Below are positions 36,034 to 48,799 of a DNA stretch of 64,000 nucleotides, one piece after another. Origin of the DNA: Dasypus novemcinctus (lineage: Eukaryota > Chordata > Mammalia > Cingulata > Dasypodidae). The position numbers and the translations under genes were made by a program. The stretch covers positions 28,980,796-29,044,795 of the forward strand of contig NC_080690.1 of assembly GCF_030445035.2 (NCBI RefSeq). The letters are read 5' to 3'. Under the pieces are notes generated by a model that was given only the letters and a program-made list of their open reading frames with translations, had not been told where the DNA came from and made no database searches. Positions within the stretch are counted from its first letter, which is position 1. Each line of letters starts with the position of its first letter.

Positions 36034-36227
36034 TGATCTTTCTTTAGTTCTTTTTTTTTTTTTTTTTTTTTGCTGGTTTTTCTGCTTGTTGTTTTAATTC
36101 AGTGTCTGCTTGTGGTTTGCTTGTTGTTTGTTCGTCTTCTTTAGGAGGCACCGGGAACTCAATCCGGGACCTCCCATGTGGGAGACAGGTGTTCAAATGT
36201 CTGAGTCACATCCGCTCTTGATCTTTT
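36034..36227 (-). mobile_element. DAS-II-like tRNA SINE, antisense
   Basis: A T20-class tract from 36051, then 'gctggtttttctgcttgttg', and the tRNA-related block 'ggaggcaccgggaactcaatc', 'cgggacctcccatgtggga', ending 'cacatccgctc' at 36217. In minus orientation this gives B-box-like GGATTGAGTTCCCGG. TGATCTTT occurs on both sides (36034-36041 and 36219-36226), a likely part of the target duplication. It is the least decayed tRNA block of the four DAS copies. Confidence 0.85.
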
Positions 36228-38979
36228 GATTTGAATGTCATACTTCAAATTTACAATTATCCAGTGACTTAAATGAGTCCTTGTTGAGCTCTTGTTACTT
36301 GAGAAGAGTTCCTCTTTTACACTTATCAGTATGGCTATTGGATACATTTTCTTGAGGTCAAAGTGATGGTCCAAAGTGACTTTCAAATGAAGTGGTTAAA
36401 TGAACAAACTTCTGACAATAAAACCAGCTAAGTAATGGGATCATTTTAAGTAAAATATATACCTGCACTTGGCAGGGTGCCGAAAACAGTGTTTGGTAAA
36501 TTCCAATTAGTAATAACAGTTGTGGTAATAATTAGTAGTACTATTCCAATTATCCTACAAGTTCTAAATCAAGGTGAGATTTTAAAAAAAAATTATCTCT
36601 TACACATCAGTCTCATTTCATTTTTACTTCTCAGTGAAAAGTAGCATAGATTAGAGAAACAAACACCTCAAATAGAAAAATTACATGCTTTTTCAGGAGT
36701 ATAAAAGCCCTATCTTCCAATTTGTCAGTCAATGGATACTCTTTTATAGTGATGTCAGTTTCCCTCATCTTGCCTCAACATTCACTTTGTCCAGGAAGAG
36801 AGAAGGAAAGTGCGGATCTCTTGCTGATTTTTTTTTTTTTTTTTTGCCACTACCACCCCCCTAGCATTTCATGCTTAAAGCTCATTTCAGGTTGCATGAC
36901 ATGGAATCAAGGGGATGATGCTATGTCCTGTGTCCGTATTAGTATCAAACTACTCTTTTAGAGAAACTTGAATCTAAATAAAGATCTGAGGAACAACCCC
37001 TCCTCCTGCCCCACACAGTTCTAAATTTGATGACATATTTTCACTTTAGGGTTAGACTTACTAGCACTTCCTCAGTCTAAAGAGGTCAGTGGAGTTCCTG
37101 ATCTTTCAAGGATTTAAGTACCCTTTGCTCACATTTACAAAACAATTATTTTTGTCTCTGTACATTGTCTTCTGATGCATTGACACTGGCTTTTTTCTTA
37201 CATGTCCATGTAGGGTTATTTTTCAGATAAAATACTTATTTAGTCCATAGGCATTTTAAAGTGACTGTGGATCATTACATGACCCAAGGATTAGTTTCAC
37301 TGCATCCTTTCAAACTTGGTCTTGCCCAGTGATTATCTGCTTAATGGATAAGAACCACTGAGTTGAAGCCAAGTGAGACAAAATTACATCTCTCTGCCTC
37401 CCTCACAATTGAAGGTATCCTGTCTGGGCAAGTAATTCATCTCTGGATGCCTGGATACCACATGGGATCAATTCAACATTAATTCTGTCTGAACAAATCA
37501 AAATTTTAAAAAATCTCTTCAACATTCTTTTATGTACCATAGAAGATTAAAAGTCTATTCCTTACAATAATCTTTTTATCACTGCAGAGACAATGCATTT
37601 AAAATAGTTTACAACTGGATTGATTAAAATCTATTAAAAAATAAATTCAAGTGTTAACCTTGTGACATATGACAGTGATTTCTACAGTGTGAACTTTATA
37701 AATTTCACACTATATAAAATTAGATGTTTTTATATCATTGTCCTTTTTAGGGAGAAAATAAGTGTAGAGTAGAAATGTGGAAAAAATGTATGGGTGAGAA
37801 TGTGTATGTGGAAAATAAAAGAAGACCCGGATTCATTGGTATCACCAGTGAAATGTTCAGAAAGTATCAAATATGTCAGTGGGAGAATTTGCTTCACCAG
37901 ACGTCTAAAGTAAGACAAGTCTCTGCATGAGACTTGGAAATCTAGGAGCAGCCATTCTGAGATTACAGAATTCTGGACTAGGCTCTATTCTAGAGAAGAA
38001 AAATCAGGTGCTGAGAGCTCAGTAGCCAATTACTCTTTATAGATACATAAGGACTGGCAGCAAGTAGGCCTTCTCAACAAGTTGTATTTGTGACCACCAG
38101 CTTTGCAGGGAATTTCACGAATGTATAACTTTCTGATTGCCTTTTTGATTGAAAGTTCCATCTGAGATCAGGGCAGTGCAACCAGTAATAAGATTTCAAA
38201 AATCCCATCATGGACACTGTCGGAAAGGCTAACATGACTGAAATCCCATCATTATCAATCAAAAACAGAAGGTAAAAATGGGCATCACTATAAAGACGAT
38301 ATAAAATCACAATTTTAACATGCATATCAGCATTGCAAAGAATATATCAACGTTATTATATATATTTTATTAAGTTGCTATTAGTAATAATTTATATTTG
38401 TAAATTTAATCTCACATACCATTAAAACCTGGAATAGTGACTCTGTTTTTCTGAATATAATCCTGAAGTTGAAAGAAGTTTATGAGAGTAAAAGGTTTTA
38501 AATGAAGGTTTTTGTTTCTGAACAAAATAATGGCTCATAAACCTGGGTTAGAATTAATAGTTTCATATCACAGAGCTAAAAGTAGATGTTTTTATATCAT
38601 TACCTTTTTAATAGAGAAAATAAATGTAGAATGTATTTTTCAGAGAGTACTTTTCTTGCATACTTTTTTTTTTTATATTTCGGTTTCATTGATTACATGA
38701 ACTAACTTTCCAAAGCTGCTCAGCTGGCCAGTGTTGCAAATATTGTTGTCATTGTGGTTATTGCTCTTTATGTTGATTGTAGAAGAAAGATAATTCAGTC
38801 ATTAAAGCAGATATTTATTTTTATCATTTTCTCCTTAGTCAACATGTATTTATGGATATTTCTAGATATTAAGATACTACAATCATTATATTTTTAGGCG
38901 AGGGTTATGGAAGGCATTTAATTAAAAAAATATTCCCCTGTCTTGGCAGACCATTTAAGGGAAAAAAAAGAAGTCAAGT
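36228..38979. other. Intergenic, with one short dispersed duplication
   Basis: A T-rich tract at 36829-36845 and a 50-bp near-duplicate pair at 37721-37771 and 38583-38633 (TAGATGTTTTTATATCATT identical, then AGAAAATAA.TGTAGA shared). No gene seen; frames such as 38074-38325 minus look accidental. Confidence 0.5.
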
Positions 38980-39100
38980 ACAGTTTTGGGGCATTAACTA
39001 ATGAGATAATATTTCCAAACTTAGTTTTCTTATTTATAAAATGGAGTTAATGAATCTCATTTAAATAATTGTCGAAGTGTTCTTTGCCTAGCATCCTGAA
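38980..39100 (+). repeat. MIR SINE remnant
   Basis: Contains 'ccaaacttagttttcttattt' and 'ataaaatggagttaatgaatc', the MIR 3' half in sense orientation. Confidence 0.55.
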
Positions 39101-40604
39101 ATTAGTATATGAGTCTGCATTCAAACTTAGGTTGTTCTAACATTAAAGTCCCTTAACTTTCCACTAAACAGTACTCTCTCTAATTAGAATGCAGTGTTTA
39201 AATGATAAGAACAAGAAACTAAGGTATATACAGTGCTGTTAATGTACTGAGAAGGAAATAAATTAGAATGAGAAGACTTAAGAGGGCTTCATAGAAAAGT
39301 TTACTAAAAAGATTGGAACTGTAGAATGGGTGCGAAAGAAATACCTTTTAAAACACTCAAATCTAAGAGGTGACGTTATAAAAATCACAACATTTTAGGA
39401 TCGATGGCACACATTTTTAGACACTCAGAAAGATCCAGAAAGTGGGCGTTTGTAGGATGTGCTACTAAATTCTTGCTTGTTTTTTAGATAAAAAGAAAGA
39501 GGCCTGGAGACATTTTAAGGAATCATCCATGTTTTATTATATACCTGACACATTAGAGCAGTAGGAATTGTACTCTAGCTCTCTGAGTCATTACCTGAGT
39601 TGTGATGTTTTAGGTTGTTTTGGCTTGTATTCTCCTCACTCCTTTATTCATGGAAGCTTCTGGATCTCATGACCAGTTGGCATTTACTGGAGGAATCTTG
39701 GGCACTCCCCCAATTAGAGTTATCTGCAACCATAGGAAATCAAGTATTTTGCCTGCAGGCTCCTCTTATCATTCGGAGATTACACAAGAGTGGTGGGTAA
39801 GAAGAAGAGTAGATAAGGCTATCTGAGGAGAAAGAATATGGGAAACAAAGAAGAAGGTAGGACTACTAGGGCAAGTTCTGCTTCTCTCAGTTTTCCTTTG
39901 TGCATACACAGATCTCCAGGGGCCATCCTCTGGCTCCTTATAAATATGAGCAGTATATTAGCAAATATGATCTAAGTTTGGTCACAATGATTTAGGATTC
40001 ACTGGAATAATTCCCTTCCCTAATGTATACATTCATTTTACTATATAACCTTGCCTAATGGTTTTCTATAATTTAACCTCCAGAGGTAGTCAGTCCACAT
40101 TTATTGAGTCTAATTGCTGAGTAAATGAATGAATAATCTAGGTTCAATAGACAGAGATACAGATAAACATCGCAAATCAACATTTTCTTTCAAAAAATGT
40201 CTTTTCTACAAAATATGAGCTAGATGCTATACTAGTGACAGAGAAAAGATATTCCCAAAACACTTCTCTTGTCAATGGAGTATAGCTGGATAAATTATAG
40301 GAGAAAATAAATAATAAATTATTAGATTTAGAAATGATATGGAAGAGGTGAGCAGACAGTGTAATGAGAGCACAAAGGAAAAAATACCTAAACCTGCCAA
40401 CATTTATCCGTAGAGCCTATCCATGACAGAGTAAGACACAGAGGGGCATACCAATAAACATGAAACATCTGAAGGTAAAGTTGGGCTAGGTCCAAGTCAC
40501 CTGATAATGAAAGAAGATGCTGGAGTTAGTTAATCTCTCAGTGCACTTTACTGCTAGTGCCTCTCACCTTACAAAATTTTCCATGTGACAAAACTTTCAG
40601 GACC
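39101..40604. other. Intergenic, nothing firm
   Basis: A weak L2/MIR-like tail occurs near 40095-40135 (CACATTTATTGAGTCTAATTG). Two overlapping plus frames at 39615-39826 have no recognisable domain. Confidence 0.4.
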
Positions 40605-41480
40605 CTTGTTAATTTAATGAACATTTACTGAAGACTTTCTATTAGTCTAGATGATGGGGATACAGTAACAAATTGGACAAAAACTGATGTTGTGAGAGAA
40701 AGTTAAATGAATAAAAATAAGGAAATAAAAGAAAATTATATGACAGAATACAAAGTAGATGGAGAAGAAGCTGAATATTTTACAGAATGAAATATTTGCA
40801 TTGCCATGTGAAATTGCCATGATAAGTACAAATCATGGCAAAAGTCTTAAAAGTTCATGCTAATTGTTCTATCCTAAACCAGTAGGCTGAAAATGAGCCA
40901 GGAAAAAGCTAGTCATATCCAGAAAATGAAAAAAGAAAGGCCTAGATCATAGGGGATGAGGAGATAGTGGTATAATAAGACGTGGAAATTTCGGCAAAGG
41001 CAATAAATCTTCTACAGGCCATTGTCAGTTAAGGTAAGAAGCTCAAATTTACAATATGGAGAAGAATGGACAAAGGAAGAGACTTAAAAGTAAGTAAATG
41101 GCATGATCTGACTTGAATTTTTTAAAAAATTACTATTGTTCTTGTGGAAGTAGGATTATAGGAGATAAGAATGAAAAGAGGAAACTGAAGCAGGAGGTTC
41201 CTGTCATAGACTAAGCAAGAGACTATCTTGGCTTTGACCACTGTGGTAGTAATGGACATGGGAGAAACAGGCAGTATCCAGAAATATTTTGGCTATAAAA
41301 CTGACATTTACTGGAGTTTTATTGAATGTTCAAAATGAAGGAAGGATGGAATTTAAGGATGACAGACATTTTTGGCTTGAACAGCTATGTCATTGGTTGG
41401 GCCATTTACAAATATTGGAAAGACTGGGAGAAGATCAGGTAATTAAAAACAGAAGGCCTGACTGCTCTAACCATTCACAA
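40605..41480 (-). repeat. L2 fragment, antisense, long
   Basis: The antisense L2 order is clear: 'gaacatttactgaagactttc', 'gatggggatacagtaacaaat', 'aatggcatgatctgacttgaa', 'ttgaccactgtggtagtaatg', 'aatttaaggatgacagacatt', 'ggcttgaacagctatgtcatt'. Nearly 900 bp is retained, the longest L2 piece here. Confidence 0.8.
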
Positions 41481-42603
41481 TAGATAAGATAGCAGAAATC
41501 AGAGACTTGTTGATATTCTTCCAAGGGCTTTGAAAGGGACCATTTAGGAAAAGATAGCATACTTTGATTCTTCTATACATTAATATCTCAGTCAATAATG
41601 GTCAAAAGAGATGTGACTAGTGCCAGCAGAAAAGGCTGGGCCAAACTGATTATTTTAATTTTTAGCTTTCCAGAACTGGAAAAAATATAGACGTTTCACT
41701 TTAGTTAGTTCATTCTTGGCTGGGATACTTATTGCAAATATTTCTAAATGGAAATGAGGGAATGATGTCCTGAAACATTTGTCTATACTTCTCTTCCAGC
41801 AAGAAAAATAGCACATTTAACTTTATCTAAACACATAATACGTTGCTCAGGAAGCATTCCTAAGCATTCTCTTTGGGCTGAATATTAATTCTTAAGGAGA
41901 AAGGCAGTTTGGTATTTGTGGTTTAGCTATGATAAAAATGTCAGAAAAGCACCCTCAAGCAAATTATTTATTTATTATTATTTACTGATAAAGTTTACCT
42001 GGTTTTCTGAAATTACCATTTAATAAATGCTAATATATAGAATTGAAGTGATATCAGAATGGTGGAAAATTCTTATACAAAATAATTATAAGAAATTCTT
42101 ATATAAAAAGCAAATTTAAAAGGATGCACCTGGTTTTTTGTGCACTTATTATGCTGTTGGCCCTATAAGAGCATAGCACTCAATCTCTTTCCTTCAAGAG
42201 TTTCCAGACTGCTGTGGTAGCAAGACAATATTATTTTTAAGAAGCATAGCTTTGTGCTTTGATATGCGTCTGTTTTAGCTGTAGTAATAACTAAATTAAA
42301 AATCATTAGTGCTTAATGGGGAGTCCATGGTAAGGAAGAAAAAATCATGATTGAGTTTGCTATGGAGAAAAAGTAAGAATTAAATTATCAATAGGGTGCA
42401 AGATGTGACCTGCAAACATAGGTAATATCACAAACAAAAAGAAGGGCATAAAAGACCCAACTAGTCTTGTTGGTGAGTTGCTGTATTTATTTATTTGAGT
42501 AAAATAAATTAATTAATAAATGCATGGAGGACAATGTGTGTTCATTTTGAAAACATTGTCAAGTAAAAGAAAAGTAAAATAATAATGAATTATATGATAG
42601 CAT
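41481..42603. other. Intergenic, nothing recognised
   Basis: AT-rich with no repeat or open frame of interest. Confidence 0.45.
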
Positions 42604-42675
42604 GTTATCGACTGAATCTTGTTCTCCAAGAAGATGTGTCCCATCCTAACCCCTGGACCAGTAGATGGTGAACGT
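42604..42675 (+). repeat. 5' end of a MaLR/MLT1-like LTR, cut off by L1
   Basis: TGTTATCGACTGAATCTTGT, then 'ccaagaagatgtgtcccat' and 'cctaacccctggaccagtag' match the first 70 bp of an MLT1-type LTR. The rest appears to resume at about 48800, on the other side of the L1 block. Confidence 0.6.
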
Positions 42676-44508
42676 TTTTTTTTATTAATTTTTTTTTATT
42701 TTTAAAGAGGCTTTAGATTACATAAATGCTACATAAATAATAGAAGGATTCCTATATGCCCAACTCCCTCAGCCTCCCATACTTTCCTACATTAACAACA
42801 TCCTTCATTAGTGTAGTATATTTGTTACAATAAATGAACAAATATTGCAGCGTTGCTACTAACCATGGACTACAGTTTATTTTATAGTTTGTAGGTTTGT
42901 AGGTTATGACACAACCTGCATAAGTTTGTATGTTATGACAAAATATACCCTGGCCTGTATATGTCAATATATTAACACTTCAATATTTATCAGGAGAACT
43001 CTGATGTCCCCAAAATGCCCACATATGACACCTGTTTTTCCCTTTTCCATCCCTCAGAATCTCTGGTGGCCTTTGCCTTTGTATCAATAGTAAGAGTTCT
43101 TCCATTGTTAGAATAATAATGTCTATAGTATAGTAATAATGTCTACTTTACTCCATTGTTCATTCCCCAATCCTGAGAATTTTGGGGTGGTGATACCCAC
43201 TCTGCTCCTAATTGAGAAGGAGCTTAAATCCCATGGGGCAGATGGATGGAACTATCTTGGTTGCTATTCCTTGGAATGGGCATTGTCCATCATTTACTTG
43301 TTACTTCTCCTGGATGTGGTGAATGAACTGAAGAGTAGGTGTTCCAACTCTGCTGAAATTCAGAACTCAACTGGCACATGGACAGACCAAAGATATGAGT
43401 CTCTGGGACATATATGTATCAAGTATAGTGCTAAATATAGGTTCAAATAAAAGGGGCAAAAGAGCCATGTGTAGAGAAATTATAAATGAGTGCAACTTTG
43501 TTACATTGGGAAGCATAAATTCCAAAGTAAGATCCACAGATAGGGTGCCTAATTCTTGAACTGTCAGCTCTGTTTATAATTGCTGGTTATCTCCAGAGCC
43601 CTCAGGAGTTCTGCTACTTGAAGAAATGTTTAGTGGCAGTGAATGAGATTCTGCTGAGACTTGCATAAGCATAACCTCTGGAATGACCTCACAACTCACT
43701 TTGAAATCTCTTAGCCATAAAAAGTTATTTGTATTCACCATTTCTCCCTTTTGGTGAAAGTCTTTTTCCAGGAGCATTGTTAGTTGGCACTTGGTAACAA
43801 TCCCTTGGTGCTAGGGAAGATCATCCCTGGGAGTCATGTCCCACACTGACAAGGGTGGTACTATATTTATATGCTGAGTTTGGCTTACAGAGAGGTCACT
43901 TTTGAGCAATAAGAATGTTTTCAGGAGATAATTCTTAGGCAGAATATAATACTAGAATAAGTTTCAGTTTCTTAAGAAAAGGTCCATAAGTACAATCATC
44001 AATATCATGGGCCTGACATAATGTTCTGTCTTCCTTCACAAGGTATTGCCCTTGCACTTGGGGGATTCTTGCTATTCTGTTAGAGAATGTAGCAGAACTC
44101 CCCAGGATAGGAATTCAATATTCTTTAAGCTATTGTGTGCTTCTCCACCTACCAAGACAATGCCCCATGAATACTTGAATATATTCATATGCCTTAGAGG
44201 CATGCCCCAAGTGAATCCACTCCCATATATCCATCCCCCAATCACTGACACCCCACACCAATGATCCTCCCCTGCCACTGTTGGGACTCTTCTGTGATCC
44301 ATAAACTCCAAAAATGAAGCTAACAAAATAACCAAATAAAGTTAATAAGAAAATGAAAAAAATAATTTAAAAACAACCAATAAAATACAAAAAAAAATTA
44401 ATTGAAATAATTAAAAAATTTTGGTAGACATTGTCTCTTTCATCACCATAGGATCTGTTGTCTTCTTTGTATAGTGACGTTTTCTTCCTTATTTTCCCCA
44501 GTGTCTTA
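42676..44508 (-). mobile_element. L1 3' UTR-type sequence, antisense
   Basis: Starts with two T tracts, then 'ggctttagattacataaatgc', 'ttcctatatgcccaactccct', 'agtatatttgttacaataaat', 'ctactaaccatggactacagt', which match the 6508-6837 piece. It continues for about 1.6 kb of non-coding text that I cannot match further and ends in an A-rich stretch at 44330-44410. The first 350 bp is confidently an L1-type 3' end; the remainder may be long UTR or another repeat. Confidence 0.55.
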
Positions 44509-44542
44509 TTTTTTTTTTTTTTATTTTATTTTCAAAGAAACT

Positions 44543-46210
44543 TTAGAATGCAGAAAAGTCACATAGAGAATATAGCGGATGATTAGCAGGGATTTTGTTG
44601 AGGATATTTGCATCTAGGTTCATTAGAGAGATTGGTCTATAGCTTTTCTTTCTTTTGGCCTCTTTGTGTAGCTTTGGTATTAGGGTGATGCTGGCATCAG
44701 GGAATGAGTTAGGCAATTTTCCACCCACTGCTATTTTTTGGAAGAGTTTAAGCAGAATTGGTGTTCTTTCTTTCCAGAATAATTGGTAGAATTTGCCTGT
44801 GAAGCCATCTCATCCTGGGCTCTTCTTGGTTGGGAGGTTTTTGATGACTGATTCAATCTCCTTACTTGTGATTAGTCAGTTGAGTTCATTTGTTTTTTTT
44901 CTTTCATCAGTGTAGGCTGTCCATTTCATCTAAGTTATCCATCTTATTGGCATATAATTTTTCAAAGTATCCTCTTGTGATACTCTTTATTTCTGTGGGG
45001 TCAGTGGTGATACCCCCTTCTTCATTTCTTATTTTATGTATTTGCATCATCTCTTTTTTCTTTGTTAGTCTAGCTAAGGGTTTGCCAATTTTATTAATCT
45101 TCTCAAAAAGCCAGCTTTTGGTTTTGTTTTTTTTTTCTAGTGTTTTCTTATTTTCAATTTCATTTAGCTCTGCTCTAATCCTTTATATTCCCTTCTTTTT
45201 ACTTGTTTTGGGATTAGTTTGTTGTTCTTTTTCTTATCCCTTCAGGTATGCTGTTAGGTCTTTGATTTTAGCTTTTTTCTTTTTTTTTAATATAGCCATT
45301 TATGGCTATAAATCTCCCTCTCAGCACTGCTTTTGCTGCATCCCATAGGTTTGGATAAATTGTGTTGTCATTTTCATTTGGTTCAAGGTAGTTACTGATT
45401 TCTTTTGAGTTTTTCTCCTTGGTCCACTGTTTGTCTAAGAGTGTGTTGTTTAACTTCCATATCTTGGTGCCTAATCTGGTTCTCTGCTCCTTACCGATTT
45501 CCAGCTTCATTCCATTGTGGTCAGAGAAATTACTTTGTATAATTTCAATCTTTCTGAATTTGTTGAGGGCTGTTCCATTGCCTAGCATGTGGTCTATCCT
45601 GGAGAATGATTCATATGCACTCAAGAAGAATATATGTTTAGCTGTATTTAAGTGCAATGTTCTGTACAGGTCTATTAGGTCTAGATTCTCTAATGTATTA
45701 TTCAAAGTCTCTGTTTCTTTATTGAGCCTCAACTGAGATGTTCTGTCTAATTTTGATATTGGTGTACTAAATTTGATATTGGTGTAATTGCAGAGGCATA
45801 TATTTCTCCACTTAGTTTTTCCAATGTTTGCCTTATATATTTTGAGGTGCCTTGGTTAAGTGAGTAAATGTTTATGATTATCCTGTTTTCTTGATATATT
45901 ACCCCTTTTATTAATATATAGTGTACTACTTTGTCTCTTATAATAGTTTTGCATTTAAAGTCTATTTTGTCTCATATTAGTATACTACTTCTACTATTTT
46001 TGGTTATTGTTTGCATGTAAAATTGTTTTCCAACCATTTACTTGCAACCTCCTTGTGTCCCTGGGTCTAAAGTGAGTTTCTTGTAAATAGCATATAGATG
46101 GGTTATATTTCCTTATCCATTCTGCCAATCTGTGTTTCTTGATTGGGGAGTTAATCCATTAACATTCAATGACATTACTTACTTTAGCCATATTTTCTTT
46201 AGGTTTATAT
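44543..46210 (-). pseudogene. L1 ORF2 fragment: endonuclease and start of reverse transcriptase
   Basis: In minus frame 45732-45268 a 154-codon stretch carries the C-terminal half of the L1 endonuclease: SRIDHMLG and KIEIIQSNFSDHNGMKLEI, with the catalytic SDH near 45517-45525. It continues with LGTKIWKLNNTLLDKQW and AAKAVLRGRFIAING. A second frame at 44728-44543 gives [20 protein letters not shown] and [18 protein letters not shown], the start of the reverse-transcriptase domain, where homology stops. Several frame changes lie between. Spacing from ORF1 fits an unrearranged 5' part of ORF2. Confidence 0.8.
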
Positions 46211-46275
46211 ATGTCATATGTTGTTTTTATTTCTCTTTTAATTTTTTTAGTTATTCTTACTAATAATCTTCATTG

Positions 46276-47170
46276 CTATACTCTCCTCCAAACTTTTCTC
46301 TCCTTTGAATATGCAGAACCCTTTAGTATTTCTTGAAGGGCAGGTTTCTTGTTAACAAACTCTCTTAATTTCTGATTATCTGTGAATATTTTGAAATCTC
46401 CCTCATTTTTGAATGCCAGCTTTGCTGGATATAGAATTCTTGGCTTGAAGTTTTTCTTTCCATTTAGCGCCTTAACTATGTTATACCACTGCCTACTTGC
46501 CTCCATGATTTCAGATGAGAAATGAGCATTTAATCTTTCATCAAGCTTCTCTTGTATGTAATGGATCTCTTTTCTCTTGCTGTTTTCAGTATTCGCTCTT
46601 TGTCTTGAGCACTGGACAATATTATATGTCTTGGGGTAAACCTGTTAGGATTTATACTATTTGGAGTGCACTGTGCTTCCTGAACATGTATGTCCATGTC
46701 ACTCAAAAGACTTTGGAAATTTTTGGACATTATTTCCTTCAATGATCCTTCTGGTCCCTTTCCCTTCTCTTATCCCTCTGGCATGCTATAATGTGTATGA
46801 TGTGAATTTCATGTTGTTATTCAAATCTCTAAGTTCTTGCTGTATTTTTAAAAATATTTTTATCTATCTGTTCTGCTGTCTGTTTCAGATATACTGTCTT
46901 TCACATCATTGATTCTTTCCTCTGTCTGTTCAAATCTGCTATTATGTGCTTGCAGTGTATTTTTCATTTCTTACACTGTGCCATCAGATTCATTATCTTT
47001 TTCTGTATTTTTACAATTTCTTCAGTATGTTCCCCTAGTGTCTTCTTAATATCCTTTATTTCTCCCTTCATTTCAGTAAGTTGATTAATGGTATTTGTTT
47101 GGATATCCTTGATTAGTTCCACTTTCTGCATCTCCTCCTGTTTTTTAGTTTGTTTATTAGACTGGGCCAT
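46276..47170 (-). pseudogene. L1 ORF1, frame-broken
   Basis: The minus frame from 47170 gives the N-terminus MAQSNKQTKKQEEMQKVE and a heptad-rich coiled-coil start (TEMKGEIKDIKKTLGEHTEE). Later frames give the RNA-binding centre (46742-46530: NRFTPRHIILSSAQDKERIL, KTAREKRSITYKR) and the C-terminal domain (46506-46276: LNGKKNFKPRILYPAKLAFK, KLREFVNKKPALQEILKG). Together this is the expected L1 ORF1p order at about 300 codons, but in at least three pieces. It is a pseudogene. Confidence 0.8.
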
Positions 47171-48718
47171 GTCTTCCTATTTCTTATGTTGATGTCTAGG
47201 CGTCTGTTTAACTTGATGGTCTTATTAGATTGGTTAGCTTCTCTTTCTATTGTAGGGTTCTATTTTGTTGTTTGTGTGTGTGTGGTAAGGTTCCTTTTTG
47301 ACACTTGGTTTCTCTTATTATGTATCCTGGAAGTTGTCTATGTGCCATTGAAAAAAAAAACTAGAACCAGAAAAAAGGAAAGAGATAAGAAGAGAAAAGA
47401 ATAGTAGTAGTAATAATAAAAAAGGTAGAAGAGGAACTGTATGAGAGCTAGGAAAGTAGTCTAAATTATAAAATATGGAATGAATAAGAATAAAAAAGGT
47501 GGAACAGAAAAAATGAAACAAGAAGCAAAATAGAGAAAAAATTTGAAGTAATTAAAAGGCTGGAAAGATGAGAAAAGAGAAAAAGGGGACAAAAGAGAGA
47601 GAAACAAAAAAAAAGTGAAGGCCAAATAAGAGGTAAAATTAAAGAAAAGCAACAGAAAACAGAAGACATAAAAATGAAGGAAAGAAAAGAAATAAAGTAG
47701 GTAGAAAATTTAAGTAAAAGACAAAGGGAAATGAAGGGGAAAGACAACACCAAGAAATAAAACAATAACAACAACAAATAAACAAACAAAAAACAACTCA
47801 GGAAAAACAATCTTCCCTCTTAGGCCCCAAAGGAGCTTCTCAGGATGCTGGTTCTCATCAGTCACCCTGCAGTCTGTCCTCCACAGGTGATGTACCTGGT
47901 TTTAGCAAACAAAATAAAGCAAAAGGAAAAAATATAACCCATAAAAAATAACAGATTCAAGAAGACTTAAAACAATGAAAAAGTCTGTCTATACATTCCC
48001 TGTCATAAGGTACCAGCTGAGTGCCTGGTAACCCAGTGGATTCCCTTCTCTTAGGAGGTACCTGGAATCAAACAAGGAAACTGGTATACACAAAGCAGGA
48101 ATTTCTTCACTGTGCTCCACCAGTTCCACAGGTTAAGTAGGATTCTGAAAGCTTACTTGGGTCTTTCTGCCCCCATTCCCTCAGACAAGTTGGCCTTCTA
48201 ACATTTTGCTGGAGCCAGGCTGGTTAGGTGCCTGTCTCTACCCCCTTACTGACCTAGTTCCTCTCTCTCCCAGGGCAGTTGTGTGTGACAGTCTGCCTGA
48301 TCAGATCCCACCCACTCCTCTCCCTGGGTCCACCTTAGTGTTGGTTGGGTTTTCTTTGAGGTTCAAAGGGAACTCAGCAGGCCAAGCTCACTGAAAAGAA
48401 ACCACTCTCCACTTTCTGTCAGACCCTCTTCTTCCCAGGGAACATTCCCTCCCAATCAGTTGGCTGCAGTGAGCCAGGGGTTTTACTGAGGCTATTTGCC
48501 TTGAGGTTGGGGTATATGTGCCATTTCCAGCCACAGGGGTGAGCAGTTTTCCTTTGGCTTTTTTATCGTTTTCACTCCCTCCTAGATGATGCACAACACT
48601 TTCCTCTTCCATAGATTCCCAAAGCATCTCCCTTGGGTAGGTTTTTGCCCTTTCTCCATTGTTTTCTGTGAGAGAGTTGAACTTTGCCTATCTACTCCAA
48701 CACCATCTTCCTGGAAGT
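47171..48718 (-). other. L1 5' UTR with an A-rich (plus strand) segment
   Basis: Between ORF1 and the L1 5' end lies about 1.5 kb. Its ORF1-proximal half (47347-47810) is almost pure purine on the + strand (pyrimidine on the L1 strand). The distal half is of mixed composition. Minus-strand frames at 47318-47810 are long only because the strand is T/C-rich and lack stops by composition. Confidence 0.65.
48046..48135 (-). repeat. tRNA-SINE-like block inside the L1 5' UTR
   Basis: CTTAGGAGGTACCTGGAATC, 'aaacaaggaaactggtatac' and 'cactgtgctccaccagttcc' align by eye with the DAS tRNA block at 36147-36217 (ctttaggaggcaccgggaac ... cacatccgctc). A decayed tRNA-derived SINE seems to be part of, or inserted into, the L1 5' UTR. 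Identity is modest. Confidence 0.35.
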
Positions 48719-48799
48719 GCAAACCCATATATCTTATTAAATTTCAAGATCACCTAATACAGACACATGTGGATGTGGCCCAGTAGTTCCAGCACCTTG

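Larger units (their letters stand above)
44509..48718 (-). mobile_element. Antisense L1 with intact 5' end and large 3' internal deletion
   Basis: From left: a T15 tract, about 60 bp of L1 3' UTR end ('aactttagaatgcagaaaagt'), then an abrupt junction at about 44570-44580 into ORF2 reverse-transcriptase sequence. After that come ORF2 (to about 46.2 kb), ORF1 (46276-47170) and a 1.5 kb 5' UTR. The right end, reversed, reads CTTCCAGGAAGATGGTGTTG, like the start of an L1 (AAGATGG just inside the 5' end). About two-thirds of ORF2 and nearly all of the 3' UTR are missing. Frames are broken, so it cannot move. Confidence 0.8.

Noticed and set aside
47318-47810. Hydrophobic Phe/Leu-rich minus frames that look like membrane proteins
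   Set aside because: Produced by a nearly pure pyrimidine strand in the L1 5' UTR; compositional artefact.
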